A stretch of 64,000 nt of DNA from Palsa-360 sp963710315 (GTDB taxonomy: Bacteria; Acidobacteriota; Terriglobia; Acidiferrales; UBA7541): assembly GCA_963710315.1 (NCBI GenBank), contig CAVPZW010000004.1:62001-126000 (forward strand), written 5' to 3'. The notes under the pieces were generated by a model. The model saw only the letters and a program-made list of their open reading frames with translations, searched no databases and was not told the DNA's origin. The position numbers and the translations under genes were made by a program. Positions 14,562 through 22,597 of this stretch are shown here, in pieces; within the stretch, counting starts at the first letter, position 1, and each line of letters opens with the position of its first letter.

Positions 14562-16407
14562 GCGCAACGACCTCCATCGCAAGGGGCAGAGCCTCTCTTA
14601 GCCGGACTTCGATGTACATGGAACCTTTGTTGCCTGGAAGGACGAGAGGGCCAAGAACCCCCGCCCCTTTCACGGGTATCTCCTTGCCATCCCTCTGCCG
14701 AGCCGACTGAATCTCAATGGGCGCTCTCTGGTCATCCCCAACAGCCCACATTGAGAGATCGGCTGTTTTCGAAGACTTCTGCTCCAACTGAATAGTTACG
14801 GCGTACACGCCAGCCGCGAGATCGGTCGCAAAAGTTCGATACCTAATAGGTATGGTCGGCTTGGCTTGCTCGCCACCCGAAGTTCCCTTCCGCTTGCCAC
14901 CTCCACCCCCGTTCGTACCGCCACCTCCGTTTCCGCCTCCACCGTTTCCTGGAGAGTCAGTACCCTCACCTTCGGTCTCTTCCTCGCCCTCACCTGCTGC
15001 CCTCCGGTCAGGCTGCATCGCTTGTCGTCGCGGGTCCATTCTCTTTCCTTCGATTTTTTCCGGCAGAAGAGTGCGTTCGGCACTCTCGCTCTTTTGCTCT
15101 TCCGTTCCCTCAAATGCTTCCTCGGGCGAATCATCATCGTCCGGCAGGAAGCGGCTCAATCCTGGGACGGTAATGGTCTTCGCATCATCAGCGGGTAGCA
15201 GACCTTTGATACGGTCGCGAATGAAGTGAAGGTATTCTGCCTCAACAGGTTTGTTCGCACCTTTCTCCGGGTGGTCTAGGTCCCAGACATCGTGGCGAGG
15301 AGGCTCCATATCGCGTAGAAGCTTGTTCCCAACTTCATTGCGGCAGATAAACACGCCACAGTAAGGAATGACGGAGCGGAACGGCTTCGCGAAAATAACC
15401 ATGCCTGTCTTGCGAACCATCGCCACTCGTTTTGGTAGATCGTTGTCTCCGGTCGAGAGATAAAGGCTCACTCTCTTAAGTTTGGAAAGCTCTTCCTGGA
15501 AAGAATATGACGCTTCCTTATAAGCTTTGTAATACAGATGCGCGGTGAACTCCTCCTCGCCGCTAAACCGGGCGAGCATTTCGCTCAAGTTCTTGCTCGA
15601 AATCTCCTCGTCTCCAACTGTTATCGTTAGTTCGTCATGGTCAATCGCTGGCCAGAAGTTTTCCAGTACGGAGTAGACGAGGTCTTTTTGCCAAGTCCTT
15701 TCGGCGGGAAAGCCAAGCACGAAAATATCGGTTCCCATTTTGCTTCGAAAAAACCGACCGGGTATCTCGCTCTTCGTGCGAAGGGACTCGCCGTTCTTTC
15801 CTCCAAGATAGCCAGTGGGTTGGGCTGTCGAACCGCCAGGCAGCCTGTGCGAAGCCAGCATCGCAACCCCCTGGAAAACGTGCTCGCGATCTTTGTTGTA
15901 TGTCGAATACAGCACTGTCCTCATTCGGCTGGCGGCGAACGGGGCGTTCTTACCGATGCCAAACGATCCGCCCTCGTCACCGGCTATTTTCGAAGATGAC
16001 CCTGCACAGCGAATGAGGTTGTACCAGTTCTGTTTGCGGTCACGGTCACTGCCAACAACGCCCGTTGTGTTGTAGTCCCCGACGATGAGAGTAGTTACTG
16101 TCTTCGCGCCAGCCAAATCTGCGGCACGCTCGAAAAAACTCTTCGACTTGGGCTGGTGAACCCAGTACTCGGCGCATCGTTCAAACGCCACCTTAAGTCC
16201 TTTGATGTCGGGTATTTCGTCACGCTTTAGTTCGCGGAGGTCGAACTTGACATGGACGGGTTTGTTCGTATCGTGAACCGCATCGAGGCTGTTTTGTATC
16301 AACTCGCGTGCAAGGTAGCGGTCGAAGTTGCCCTTGAATGTCTCAACGCCTGCGTCGTGGAATCCGCTATCGCGCCCGCCATCGTTCTTCGCAAACAACC
16401 ACTTCAT
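14548..16407 (-). CDS. GHKL (MutL/MORC-like) ATPase
   Basis: 619 residues from ATG 16407 behind GAGGG. The N-terminal ATP-binding fold has the N box ELIQNSLDA (35-43), motif I as GDYNTTG (110-116) and the G2 lid GGSFGIGKNA (146-155), all diagnostic of GHKL ATPases. An S5-like and unknown middle follows. Residues ~460-510 form an acidic then Gly-rich low-complexity linker (GNGGGGNGGGGTNGGGGG). The final ~110 residues form a beta-rich domain. GHKL proteins of this kind occur in restriction-like systems with Dcm and Vsr. It is probably the ATP-driven clamp or motor of the system. Confidence 0.88.
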   Translation of the reverse strand: MKWLFAKNDGGRDSGFHDAGVETFKGNFDRYLARELIQNSLDAVHDTNKPVHVKFDLRELKRDEIPDIKGLKVAFERCAEYWVHQPKSKSFFERAADLAGAKTVTTLIVGDYNTTGVVGSDRDRKQNWYNLIRCAGSSSKIAGDEGGSFGIGKNAPFAASRMRTVLYSTYNKDREHVFQGVAMLASHRLPGGSTAQPTGYLGGKNGESLRTKSEIPGRFFRSKMGTDIFVLGFPAERTWQKDLVYSVLENFWPAIDHDELTITVGDEEISSKNLSEMLARFSGEEEFTAHLYYKAYKEASYSFQEELSKLKRVSLYLSTGDNDLPKRVAMVRKTGMVIFAKPFRSVIPYCGVFICRNEVGNKLLRDMEPPRHDVWDLDHPEKGANKPVEAEYLHFIRDRIKGLLPADDAKTITVPGLSRFLPDDDDSPEEAFEGTEEQKSESAERTLLPEKIEGKRMDPRRQAMQPDRRAAGEGEEETEGEGTDSPGNGGGGNGGGGTNGGGGGKRKGTSGGEQAKPTIPIRYRTFATDLAAGVYAVTIQLEQKSSKTADLSMWAVGDDQRAPIEIQSARQRDGKEIPVKGAGVLGPLVLPGNKGSMYIEVRLREALPLAMEVVAHEAE

Positions 16408-16437
16408 TAGTAAACCCTCGCGGAACACGCTGTAGTT

Positions 16438-17475
16438 CTATGCAACTTGCGTTTTCCGAACTTGCTCAAGCTCGATGAGAATGTTTTCTGCCAGCTTCAT
16501 GACAAGGGGAACTGTGATGGAGTTTCCGACCTGCTTGTACATTTGGCTTTGTGATAGGTGATTCGGAAGCTTTAACCACGAGTCCTTGTAACCCTGGAGG
16601 CGTGCGCATTCTCTTGGCGTGAGCTTTCTGATTCCCCACCTATCTCGAATAACGGGCTGGTTGTGGCCGCCGTCACCCATATTGGCCATCAGCGTGAAGC
16701 ACATTCCTGACATGTTTCGCCGGACATAGTTGCGCCGAAGTTGATAGATAGCGTCTTTTCCGCCTGTGTCGATGGCTTTCTTGAACATCCCATAATATTG
16801 GGATTGTGGTTTGAAGTAGTACCAATCACCAGGCTTGCGCCGGAGATCAAGGAAATCCGTCACTGGGCGTGTCTTGCGTTCGGCGGAGGGTTTGGGGAAC
16901 GTGAAAGAGTTCGATGGGAAGTCACTGCAACTTAAGGCAATCATGAAAATACGGTCGCGATTCTGCGGGATTTCCGTATAGTCCGTCGTGTTCATGATTT
17001 TGGCGTCGTTCTCCCCGAACCAATAACCAGCCTTCTGAATCTCGGATTGGATTCTTCTGAAGGTTCGACCCTTGTCGTGAGACTTCAGGTTCTTCACATT
17101 TTCGAGCAACAATATTTTAGGTTTGGATTTGCCGAACTCGCGGATGATTCGGATGATGTGGAGAAAGAGCAATCCCCGCTCGTCTTCGAAGCCAAGTTTC
17201 TCTCCGGCCACCGAAAAAGGCTGACATGGAAACCCAGCGGTCAGAATGTCCACAGGCTCCAGGCGGTCGCCATGAACAGAAAGGCTCTTAATGTCCTTCT
17301 CTATGCAACGGATATGAGAAAAGTTTGCCCTAAAAGTCTCGGTGGCAAAACTATCTTTCTCGTTCGCCCAGGCGACAGTTGCTCCGATTTCCTCGAACGC
17401 TCGGCAAAACCCTCCAATCGCCGCGAACAAACTGCCGACTCTAAACTGTGAACGATTGTTTTTTTTCATTGTCAC
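16438..17475 (-). CDS. dcm: DNA (cytosine-5-)-methyltransferase
   Basis: 345 residues, normal length. It transfers a methyl group from AdoMet to carbon 5 of cytosine. Motifs in order: I as LFAAIGGF (16-23), IV as GFPCQPFS with catalytic C84, VI as LLLENVKNL (E125), VIII as QNRDR (171-175), a target-recognition region at about 190-270, IX as KLTPRECARLQGY and X as QVGNSITVPL. The first gene of the six-gene operon; its stop is 30 bases before the GHKL ATPase start. It should mark host DNA for the system. The recognition sequence cannot be read from the gene. Confidence 0.93.
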   Translation of the reverse strand: MTMKKNNRSQFRVGSLFAAIGGFCRAFEEIGATVAWANEKDSFATETFRANFSHIRCIEKDIKSLSVHGDRLEPVDILTAGFPCQPFSVAGEKLGFEDERGLLFLHIIRIIREFGKSKPKILLLENVKNLKSHDKGRTFRRIQSEIQKAGYWFGENDAKIMNTTDYTEIPQNRDRIFMIALSCSDFPSNSFTFPKPSAERKTRPVTDFLDLRRKPGDWYYFKPQSQYYGMFKKAIDTGGKDAIYQLRRNYVRRNMSGMCFTLMANMGDGGHNQPVIRDRWGIRKLTPRECARLQGYKDSWLKLPNHLSQSQMYKQVGNSITVPLVMKLAENILIELEQVRKTQVA

Positions 17476-17682
17476 GTTTCAAAAGCCAGACGCATTAGCC
17501 GCGATCAATACTCCTCGTCATGGCAGCGACACTGCGCGGTTGATTCTTTCCGAAATCGAGCCGGTCACTTCCCTTACGTGGGGGATTGTAGTACGAAAGG
17601 ATGCGTTCCGAAAGGGCGGTTCTGTTTACTGATTTGTCTTATGAACAACCTTGATGCGACTCCCCCAGCCTGGCGAATGCGT

Positions 17683-17907
17683 CTAGTCCTCGAATCTGCG
17701 ATGATCTCGCACCTTTTCATAGCTGACGGCGAGTTCCTGTCCGACCTTCATATCCGTGGCGACTACGGGCTGTGAATCGAGCTTGCCGAACACGATTTCC
17801 TGCTTGTCATCGCTCTCTTCAACAAGCAGCCACATCCACTCGGATTCACTCGACCCTTCGTCGGTGACTTCGATCTTAACGTGATCGCCTTTCAAATATT
17901 TGCCCAT
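17683..17907 (-). CDS. Small DUF2314-like protein
   Basis: 74 residues (MGKYLKGDHVKIEVTDEGSS, then ESEWMWLLVEESDD, IVFGKLDSQPVV, ELAVSYEKVRDHRRF). The ESEWMW, FGKLD and SYEKVRDH blocks match small DUF2314-type proteins of unknown function. It lies upstream of the dcm operon on the same strand, separated by about 200 bases, so it is probably a separate unit. Confidence 0.6.
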   Translation of the reverse strand: MGKYLKGDHVKIEVTDEGSSESEWMWLLVEESDDKQEIVFGKLDSQPVVATDMKVGQELAVSYEKVRDHRRFED

Positions 17908-18023
17908 CGAATGCTCCTACGCTATTCTACGATGCGGTGTGGTTATTTGCTCTCCTTGGCGATTATATACTTGTCTCTCTTGAGTTCCCGTTCGCGGGCA
18001 GACCAGTTGAAACCAGTAGCAGG

Positions 18024-18500
18024 ATGGAAGAGGAAATGAGTTGGAATAAGGCAAAATGTAACGACAACGAGAAGGACGTAGCCTCAGAGATAAATCGGGC
18101 CGTGAACCGCTTGCTTGGTGTCAAAGGCCACCCCTGGTTGTTTGGAGACCCTGGCTTTTATTGTCGATGCCAGGTAACTCATAATAGCGGGCATGATTTC
18201 GATGTCTTCGTACACCCTTCTGGTGTTCGTATTGCCGTTGGGGAGCATAAGCAAGACGGGATAATCCGGCACCTTGATGAGATTTACCTTCCTCCATCCA
18301 AGGTCAAGTTTTTAACCAGTGGTTTCGTGTACGAAGGAAGCAGGGATTGCTACATCGTCCGTAAGGACGTTACAGGGCTCCTTACTTGGAAATCTATATA
18401 TCAGGTCGATATGTTAGACATAGCCAAGCTCATTGCAGCGGAAGCGCGAAAAATACAGCGAAAAAAACCGAGAGGAGCGACCAAACTCACGCGCCCGTAG
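18024..18500 (+). CDS. Hypothetical protein at the right end of the element
   Basis: 158 residues if started at ATG 18024; ATG 18036 (MSWNKAKCN) is also possible, and the upstream ATG 17937 seems too far out. The body has FDVFVHPSGVRIAVGEHKQD and YEGSRDCYIVRKDVTGLLTW. The end is very basic (RKIQRKKPRGATKLTRP). The run D-V-F ... G-V-R-I-A-V-G-E-H-K is vaguely like a nuclease core (D ... ExK), but this is weak. A terminator follows and then the attachment site, so it is the last gene of the element. Confidence 0.55.
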   Translation: MEEEMSWNKAKCNDNEKDVASEINRAVNRLLGVKGHPWLFGDPGFYCRCQVTHNSGHDFDVFVHPSGVRIAVGEHKQDGIIRHLDEIYLPPSKVKFLTSGFVYEGSRDCYIVRKDVTGLLTWKSIYQVDMLDIAKLIAAEARKIQRKKPRGATKLTRP

Positions 18501-18553
18501 CCGAGATTGGGTCGAGCTAACGCTGATTTTGGGTACATTTGCGAAGAAGTCAG

Positions 18554-18577
18554 AGGGCCTCTCCACGGCCCTTTTTG
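18554..18577 (+). terminator. Rho-independent terminator
   Basis: AGGGCC and GGCCCT pair around a short loop and are followed by TTTTTG. It lies 54 bases after the stop of the last gene of the element. Confidence 0.65.
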
Positions 18578-18645
18578 TTCCTAAGTGTTTTGTTTTCTTT
18601 ACTGGTAAACTTTGTTTCGACCTCACCTGGACTGTTGAACTTGTT

Positions 18646-18692
18646 GGCTGTTAACCGAAGGGTTGCAAGTTCGAATCTTGCCCGGGGAGCCA
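18646..18692 (+). tRNA. 3' fragment of tRNA-Asn (attachment site)
   Basis: 47 bases matching the 3' part of a tRNA-Asn: anticodon loop CTGTTAA with anticodon GTT, the 3' anticodon strand CCGAA, a perfect T arm (GCAAG, TTCGAAT, CTTGC), the acceptor strand CCGGGGA, G and encoded CCA. The sequence before 18646 does not make a D arm or the 5' acceptor strand, so the gene is not functional. This is the displaced 3' end left when an element integrates into a tRNA gene. The complete tRNA should lie left of the window. Confidence 0.85.
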
Positions 18693-19004
18693 ACCTTTTC
18701 AATTGGTTAGGAATCTCGCGCAATTGTGGCCTTTGAGTCATGCTGGCCCTAATTCGCTCAATTGCAAATCTCTTTTCCCGCACAAAAACCCATGGCCCTC
18801 GCGGCCTGAGTTCTGCCAGAAACTCACGCTAGTCTTGGAACAAAGATTTCATGCTCCAGCAAAATCTTCTCGATCATCTGTCACGATGGCGCTATTGTTT
18901 AGCTGTTCCGGAAAATCTCAAGTTGCATGGAATCGGAACAGGATGACAACGCACGGCACGTCCAGGTAATTTTGCCTTCATAAAACGCAGGAGGTGTTTA
19001 GATC
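18693..19004. other. Intergenic region, chromosomal flank
   Basis: 312 bases between the attachment site and the hydrolase gene. No credible gene is seen. An AGGAGGTG lies just before ATG 19005 and is the ribosome binding site of that gene. The minus-strand frame over this region is a common false reading of tRNA 3' ends. Confidence 0.6.
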
Positions 19005-20090
19005 ATGTCGAATAAAATCCAATGCCACGGAATGCCCGATTTCTGCAGCCCTGGACGATCATGGCGGTCATGGTTGCCGCAAGCGTTCGCGCTTGCCACC
19101 ATGCTTGCGTTCGTTTTGATCGGAAGCCAGGCTGGCGCCGCCGTATCTCCGAATGGCGAGGTGAACGGCCTCAAGGCAAAGTTCGTGGATATAAACGGGA
19201 CCAGGACGCGTTACTACGAGATGGGTTCCGGAGAACCCATGGTGCTGGTGCACGGTGAAGGTTGGTCAGGACATTCCAGCGCCAACGCATGGTCCAAAAA
19301 TATTCCCGGGCTTTCAAAACGCTTTCATGTGTTCGCGCCCGACAAGATTGGTTCGGGAATGACGGACAATCCCAAGGACGAGAAGGATTACAACCTTCAA
19401 GGCGAAATCGATCACCTATATCAGTTCATTGTCGTGATGAAGCTCGGCCCAGTTCATCTTGTCGGTCAGTCGCACGGGTCTGGAGATATCCTGTTTCTTG
19501 CGCTGCAGCATCCTGAAGTGGTTCGGGATCTGGTCCTCTGCGATAGCAATACCGCCGCTCCCCCAGGTCCTCCGACCAGACGCCAGGACGCCATTGGCAA
19601 TTGTCCCAAAGAGGATGCCGAAGAATGGAAATGTAGAATCCAGGCAATAACGGCCCGGCCTGACCTTGCCTTCGATGACGAGTATTTCGAAGCAGGCAAA
19701 TATATGGCAAGTCTTCCAAAGTCGCAGGAGACGGTCGCGAAGGTCAAAGCCGGCGCCGGCGCACCTTTATATGATATGCGGCCCAATTCGGGCTTTAACG
19801 CATGGAAAGTTCCGCAGCTCGATCGCATCAAGAACGAAGGCATTTTGCAGGTACCGGTGTTGTTGTATTGGGGACATGACGATCCATCCGCGATCATCCA
19901 GAATGGCTGGGCGCTGTTCGACGTTCTCGGGGCCAAGAATCGCAGGGTGCGGATGATCACGGTCAACAACGCCGGGCATTTTCATTTCCGGGAATACCCG
20001 GATGAATTCAATTCTAACGTCATAAACTTCATCGATTATTGGGAGCATCAGCCGGCGGGAACGCCCATCAAAGCGGAGGGTCAACACTAG
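19005..20090 (+). CDS. Secreted alpha/beta hydrolase
   Basis: 361 residues. A hydrophobic stretch at about 24-46 ending in AGAA is a signal peptide, so the enzyme is probably exported. The fold shows the nucleophile elbow GQSHGSGD with S156, the oxyanion region VHGEGWSG, an acid near D292 (YWGHDDPSA) and H325 (NAGHFHF), a complete catalytic triad. The cap region and the histidine pattern resemble carbon-carbon bond hydrolases of the BphD/MhpC type; a lipase/esterase role is also possible. It is followed four bases later by an MFS transporter, suggesting degradation plus uptake of an ester or ring-cleavage product. Confidence 0.82.
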   Translation: MSNKIQCHGMPDFCSPGRSWRSWLPQAFALATMLAFVLIGSQAGAAVSPNGEVNGLKAKFVDINGTRTRYYEMGSGEPMVLVHGEGWSGHSSANAWSKNIPGLSKRFHVFAPDKIGSGMTDNPKDEKDYNLQGEIDHLYQFIVVMKLGPVHLVGQSHGSGDILFLALQHPEVVRDLVLCDSNTAAPPGPPTRRQDAIGNCPKEDAEEWKCRIQAITARPDLAFDDEYFEAGKYMASLPKSQETVAKVKAGAGAPLYDMRPNSGFNAWKVPQLDRIKNEGILQVPVLLYWGHDDPSAIIQNGWALFDVLGAKNRRVRMITVNNAGHFHFREYPDEFNSNVINFIDYWEHQPAGTPIKAEGQH

Positions 20091-20094
20091 AAGT

Positions 20095-21381
20095 TTGCTT
20101 CTCAGAGTTCCAGTCCAATTGTTCGAGCGACCAGGGAAGGAAAAGCAAGTTCACGAGCAAATTTCCACGGAGCAATCGACTCCTCCATCTGAACAGGCGG
20201 GCACGCGCGCCGCTGCCATCGCCATGTATGGCGTGCTACTGCTTGCCTACAGCGTAAATGCGGCGGATCGCCAGCTTTTCCCGCTGCTGGCTCACGATGT
20301 CCGCGTGCAGTATGGCTTTTCGCTTTCCGACACTGGACTTCTCACCACAATTTTTACGCTGGGCCTGGCGGTGGCGGGTTTGCCGACCGGCTATCTCCTC
20401 GCGCGTTTTTCCCGCAAAACGGTGCTGCTCCTTGGAATAGGAATTTTTTCCACGGGGACGGCGCTTACGGTTCTGGCGCACGGGTTTCCGGACATGCTGG
20501 TCTACCTCGCCGCAACGGGCATTGGCGAGGCCATGCAGTTGACGGTGATGATCGCCATCGCCGCAAACTATTTTGTGGGCTACCGTGCCGCCGCCATCGG
20601 ATCGATGAATGTTTTCTTTGGCCTGGGCGCGTTTAGCGGCCCCATCCTGGGCGGCCTTCTGCTCACATCGTATCGAAACTGGCATGCCCCGATGATTGCC
20701 TTCGGCCTTGTTGGTTTTCTGATGATCTCAGTAATCACATTGAGCGTGCGCCCGTGGTTCAGCGAGACGCGCCGCGCCGCCGACGCTCGCACCGATCACC
20801 TCGGCGCGCCAACACTCTTGAACAGAAACACAATTATTTTGACAGTGCTCAGCGTGATCGGCGGCCTGGTTCTTTTTGGTTTTACGGGGATGTATCCGAC
20901 CTATTTGCGCGAAGGGCTGCATTACACGCCAAAGGCTGCGGGATTTGTGGCCAGCTTTTACGGCGCGGGCGCGTTGATTTCCATTTTTGGCGGATGGCTG
21001 GGAGACCGTTTCTCTCCGCGCGCCGTGCTGAGCGCCGCATTCTTCTGTATCGCCGCGCTCGGCTACCTGTGCTTTCACGGGTCGGGAGCGATCCTGCCCC
21101 AGGCGATTTTGACATGCGCCTACGGCGCGATTGGCAGCGGCACAATTTACGTCAACCTGGCCGCCTATCACGTGAAAGCCGTGCGCAGCAGTCTGTCCAG
21201 CCGCGCCTCGGGCATGTTCGTGACAAGCCTTTACGCAGCCGCTGCGGCCGCCGGCTACCTGATGGGCGGAATCGCCAGCCACGCCGGATGGGCCCTCGCG
21301 GGCGAGCTTCAAATTTCACTCCTGGCCGCAGTCGCCGGAAGCTTGGCATTAACTCTGCAGCCACACAAAATGTCCTTATAA
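20095..21381 (+). CDS. MFS transporter
   Basis: Up to 428 residues with about 12 membrane segments and two MFS-type loop motifs (LPTGYLLARFSRKTVLLLG and GGWLGDRFSPRAVL). The frame opens at TTG 20095, with a GGAGGG 14 bases before it; a later start near ATG 20224 would still keep all membrane segments. It moves a small organic solute across the inner membrane. It is directly downstream of the secreted hydrolase and convergent with tcuBA, so it may import the product of the hydrolase or a tricarboxylate; the substrate is not determinable. Confidence 0.85.
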   Translation: MLLRVPVQLFERPGKEKQVHEQISTEQSTPPSEQAGTRAAAIAMYGVLLLAYSVNAADRQLFPLLAHDVRVQYGFSLSDTGLLTTIFTLGLAVAGLPTGYLLARFSRKTVLLLGIGIFSTGTALTVLAHGFPDMLVYLAATGIGEAMQLTVMIAIAANYFVGYRAAAIGSMNVFFGLGAFSGPILGGLLLTSYRNWHAPMIAFGLVGFLMISVITLSVRPWFSETRRAADARTDHLGAPTLLNRNTIILTVLSVIGGLVLFGFTGMYPTYLREGLHYTPKAAGFVASFYGAGALISIFGGWLGDRFSPRAVLSAAFFCIAALGYLCFHGSGAILPQAILTCAYGAIGSGTIYVNLAAYHVKAVRSSLSSRASGMFVTSLYAAAAAAGYLMGGIASHAGWALAGELQISLLAAVAGSLALTLQPHKMSL

Positions 21382-21420
21382 GCCTTATAAGTTGGTTGCC
21401 GCGCGTTTCAAGCAGGACAG

Positions 21421-21480
21421 TCTTCAAGCCCGCGGGGTTTGGGCCTTGCTAGGAACTAAACCCCGCATGTTGAAGCCTGC
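21421..21480. repeat. Palindromic intergenic repeat (GGCTTCAGCC-like family)
   Basis: Arms TCTTCAAGCCCGCGGGGTTT and AAACCCCGCATGTTGAAGCC flank a short centre containing CCTTGCTAGG. It lies between two convergent genes and is a diverged member of the family best seen at 33069-33140. Confidence 0.6.
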
Positions 21481-21484
21481 CCAC

Positions 21485-22597
21485 TTAATGCCCAACGTGC
21501 TGGTGCGGCTGGCTCTGCTCGACTTCGTAGCGGATCACTGCGAGAGTTCTGTAAACGGCGTGCACGAATTTTCCGTACGGCGCCGACAAAAACAGCGCCG
21601 CGATGCTCGCCAGGTGCAGCACCAGTATGCTGCCCATCGCCGATGTTTCGCGCAGGATGAGCGTCAACATGCCGGTCAGCGCCGCAAGGCAGAGCGTGAC
21701 GAGGAAAACGTAGTCCATGCCGGATGCGGCTGCTTCCGCCGGCTCGCGATCGCTGCGCAATTTGAAATAAATCAGGCCGCCCGTTCCGATGAGGAGCGCC
21801 ACGCCGCCGATGGCGCCGAAAATTACCGGCGCGCTGCTGAGCGCGTATGGCGGAAGGATGTGCAGCAAATCCTGATAGACAAACGCCAGCGAGGTGGAAA
21901 TAAAATCGCTGGTGAGTCCCCAGAACGTGAGCGAGTGGTAGAGGCGGCGAACCGAGGATGGCCGCTCGTCCGGATAAAAGCATCCCGGGCCGCCGCCCTT
22001 CAAATAGCGCAGGCCGAGCACGGCTCCCATGGCTGTGGCCAGCGATTTCAGGCTTCCTTTTTCGTTCAGCGCGGTGCTTGTTTCGCGCCAGAAGCGCGAG
22101 CCGCCGTTGAGCCACACGGCGATCCCGTAAATAAATAAGATCAGCGCGCCCGCGACCATGGCCACGTACGGAACAACTTCGTAGAATGCGCCGGGGCCTT
22201 GGTGTGCGCTGAACAATTTTTCCGCGGGAATGAAAATGAGCGCGAGCAACGCCACCAGCGCCGCCACGCTTGTGGCCAGGATTACCGTCACGCTGCGATT
22301 TTTGAATGCGCGGCCCAGAAAATTGGGCCAGCTCCAGCGGCGGTAGGTTTCCATGCGCGCCTGCGACAGAATCTGCGGGATGTTGATGGCGAATTCGTGC
22401 GGCGGCGTGAACATGCAGGCGTAGTAGCAGGCGCGGCAATCGTGGCACAGGTTGGAAAGATAAAAAACGTCGCCCTGTTTGAAATCGCGGCGCGTTTCGA
22501 TGGCGCGAAATACGGGGCAGTATCCCTCGCAGTAGCGGCAGGCGTTGCAGATGATCAGCTGCCGGTTTGCTTCCTCAAAAATATCAAGACCGGGCAC
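21485..22597 (-). CDS. tcuB: Tricarballylate utilisation protein TcuB
   Basis: 370 residues. An N-terminal ferredoxin-like part has C17, C20, C23, C27 (CNACRYCEGYC) and C51, C54, C57, C61 (CHDCRACYYAC), binding two 4Fe-4S clusters. The rest has about six membrane helices with spaced histidines for heme. In the known pathway TcuB reoxidises the flavin of TcuA and passes electrons to the quinone pool. The start overlaps the 3' end of tcuA by 14 bases, so the pair is translationally coupled. Also called CitB in some annotations. Confidence 0.9.
   Translation of the reverse strand: MPGLDIFEEANRQLIICNACRYCEGYCPVFRAIETRRDFKQGDVFYLSNLCHDCRACYYACMFTPPHEFAINIPQILSQARMETYRRWSWPNFLGRAFKNRSVTVILATSVAALVALLALIFIPAEKLFSAHQGPGAFYEVVPYVAMVAGALILFIYGIAVWLNGGSRFWRETSTALNEKGSLKSLATAMGAVLGLRYLKGGGPGCFYPDERPSSVRRLYHSLTFWGLTSDFISTSLAFVYQDLLHILPPYALSSAPVIFGAIGGVALLIGTGGLIYFKLRSDREPAEAAASGMDYVFLVTLCLAALTGMLTLILRETSAMGSILVLHLASIAALFLSAPYGKFVHAVYRTLAVIRYEVEQSQPHQHVGH

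Noticed and set aside
12540..17475. Considered as an ordinary type II restriction-modification system
   Set aside because: No dedicated restriction enzyme gene is visible, and a GHKL ATPase with three unknown or DUF proteins is tightly coupled to the methyltransferase.
1..18692. Considered as a complete prophage
   Set aside because: No capsid, tail, terminase or lysis gene is seen in the visible part; element type is left open.
18550..18783. Minus-strand frame over the tRNA fragment
   Set aside because: The segment ARFELATLRL is the well-known false protein read from the antisense of tRNA 3' ends.
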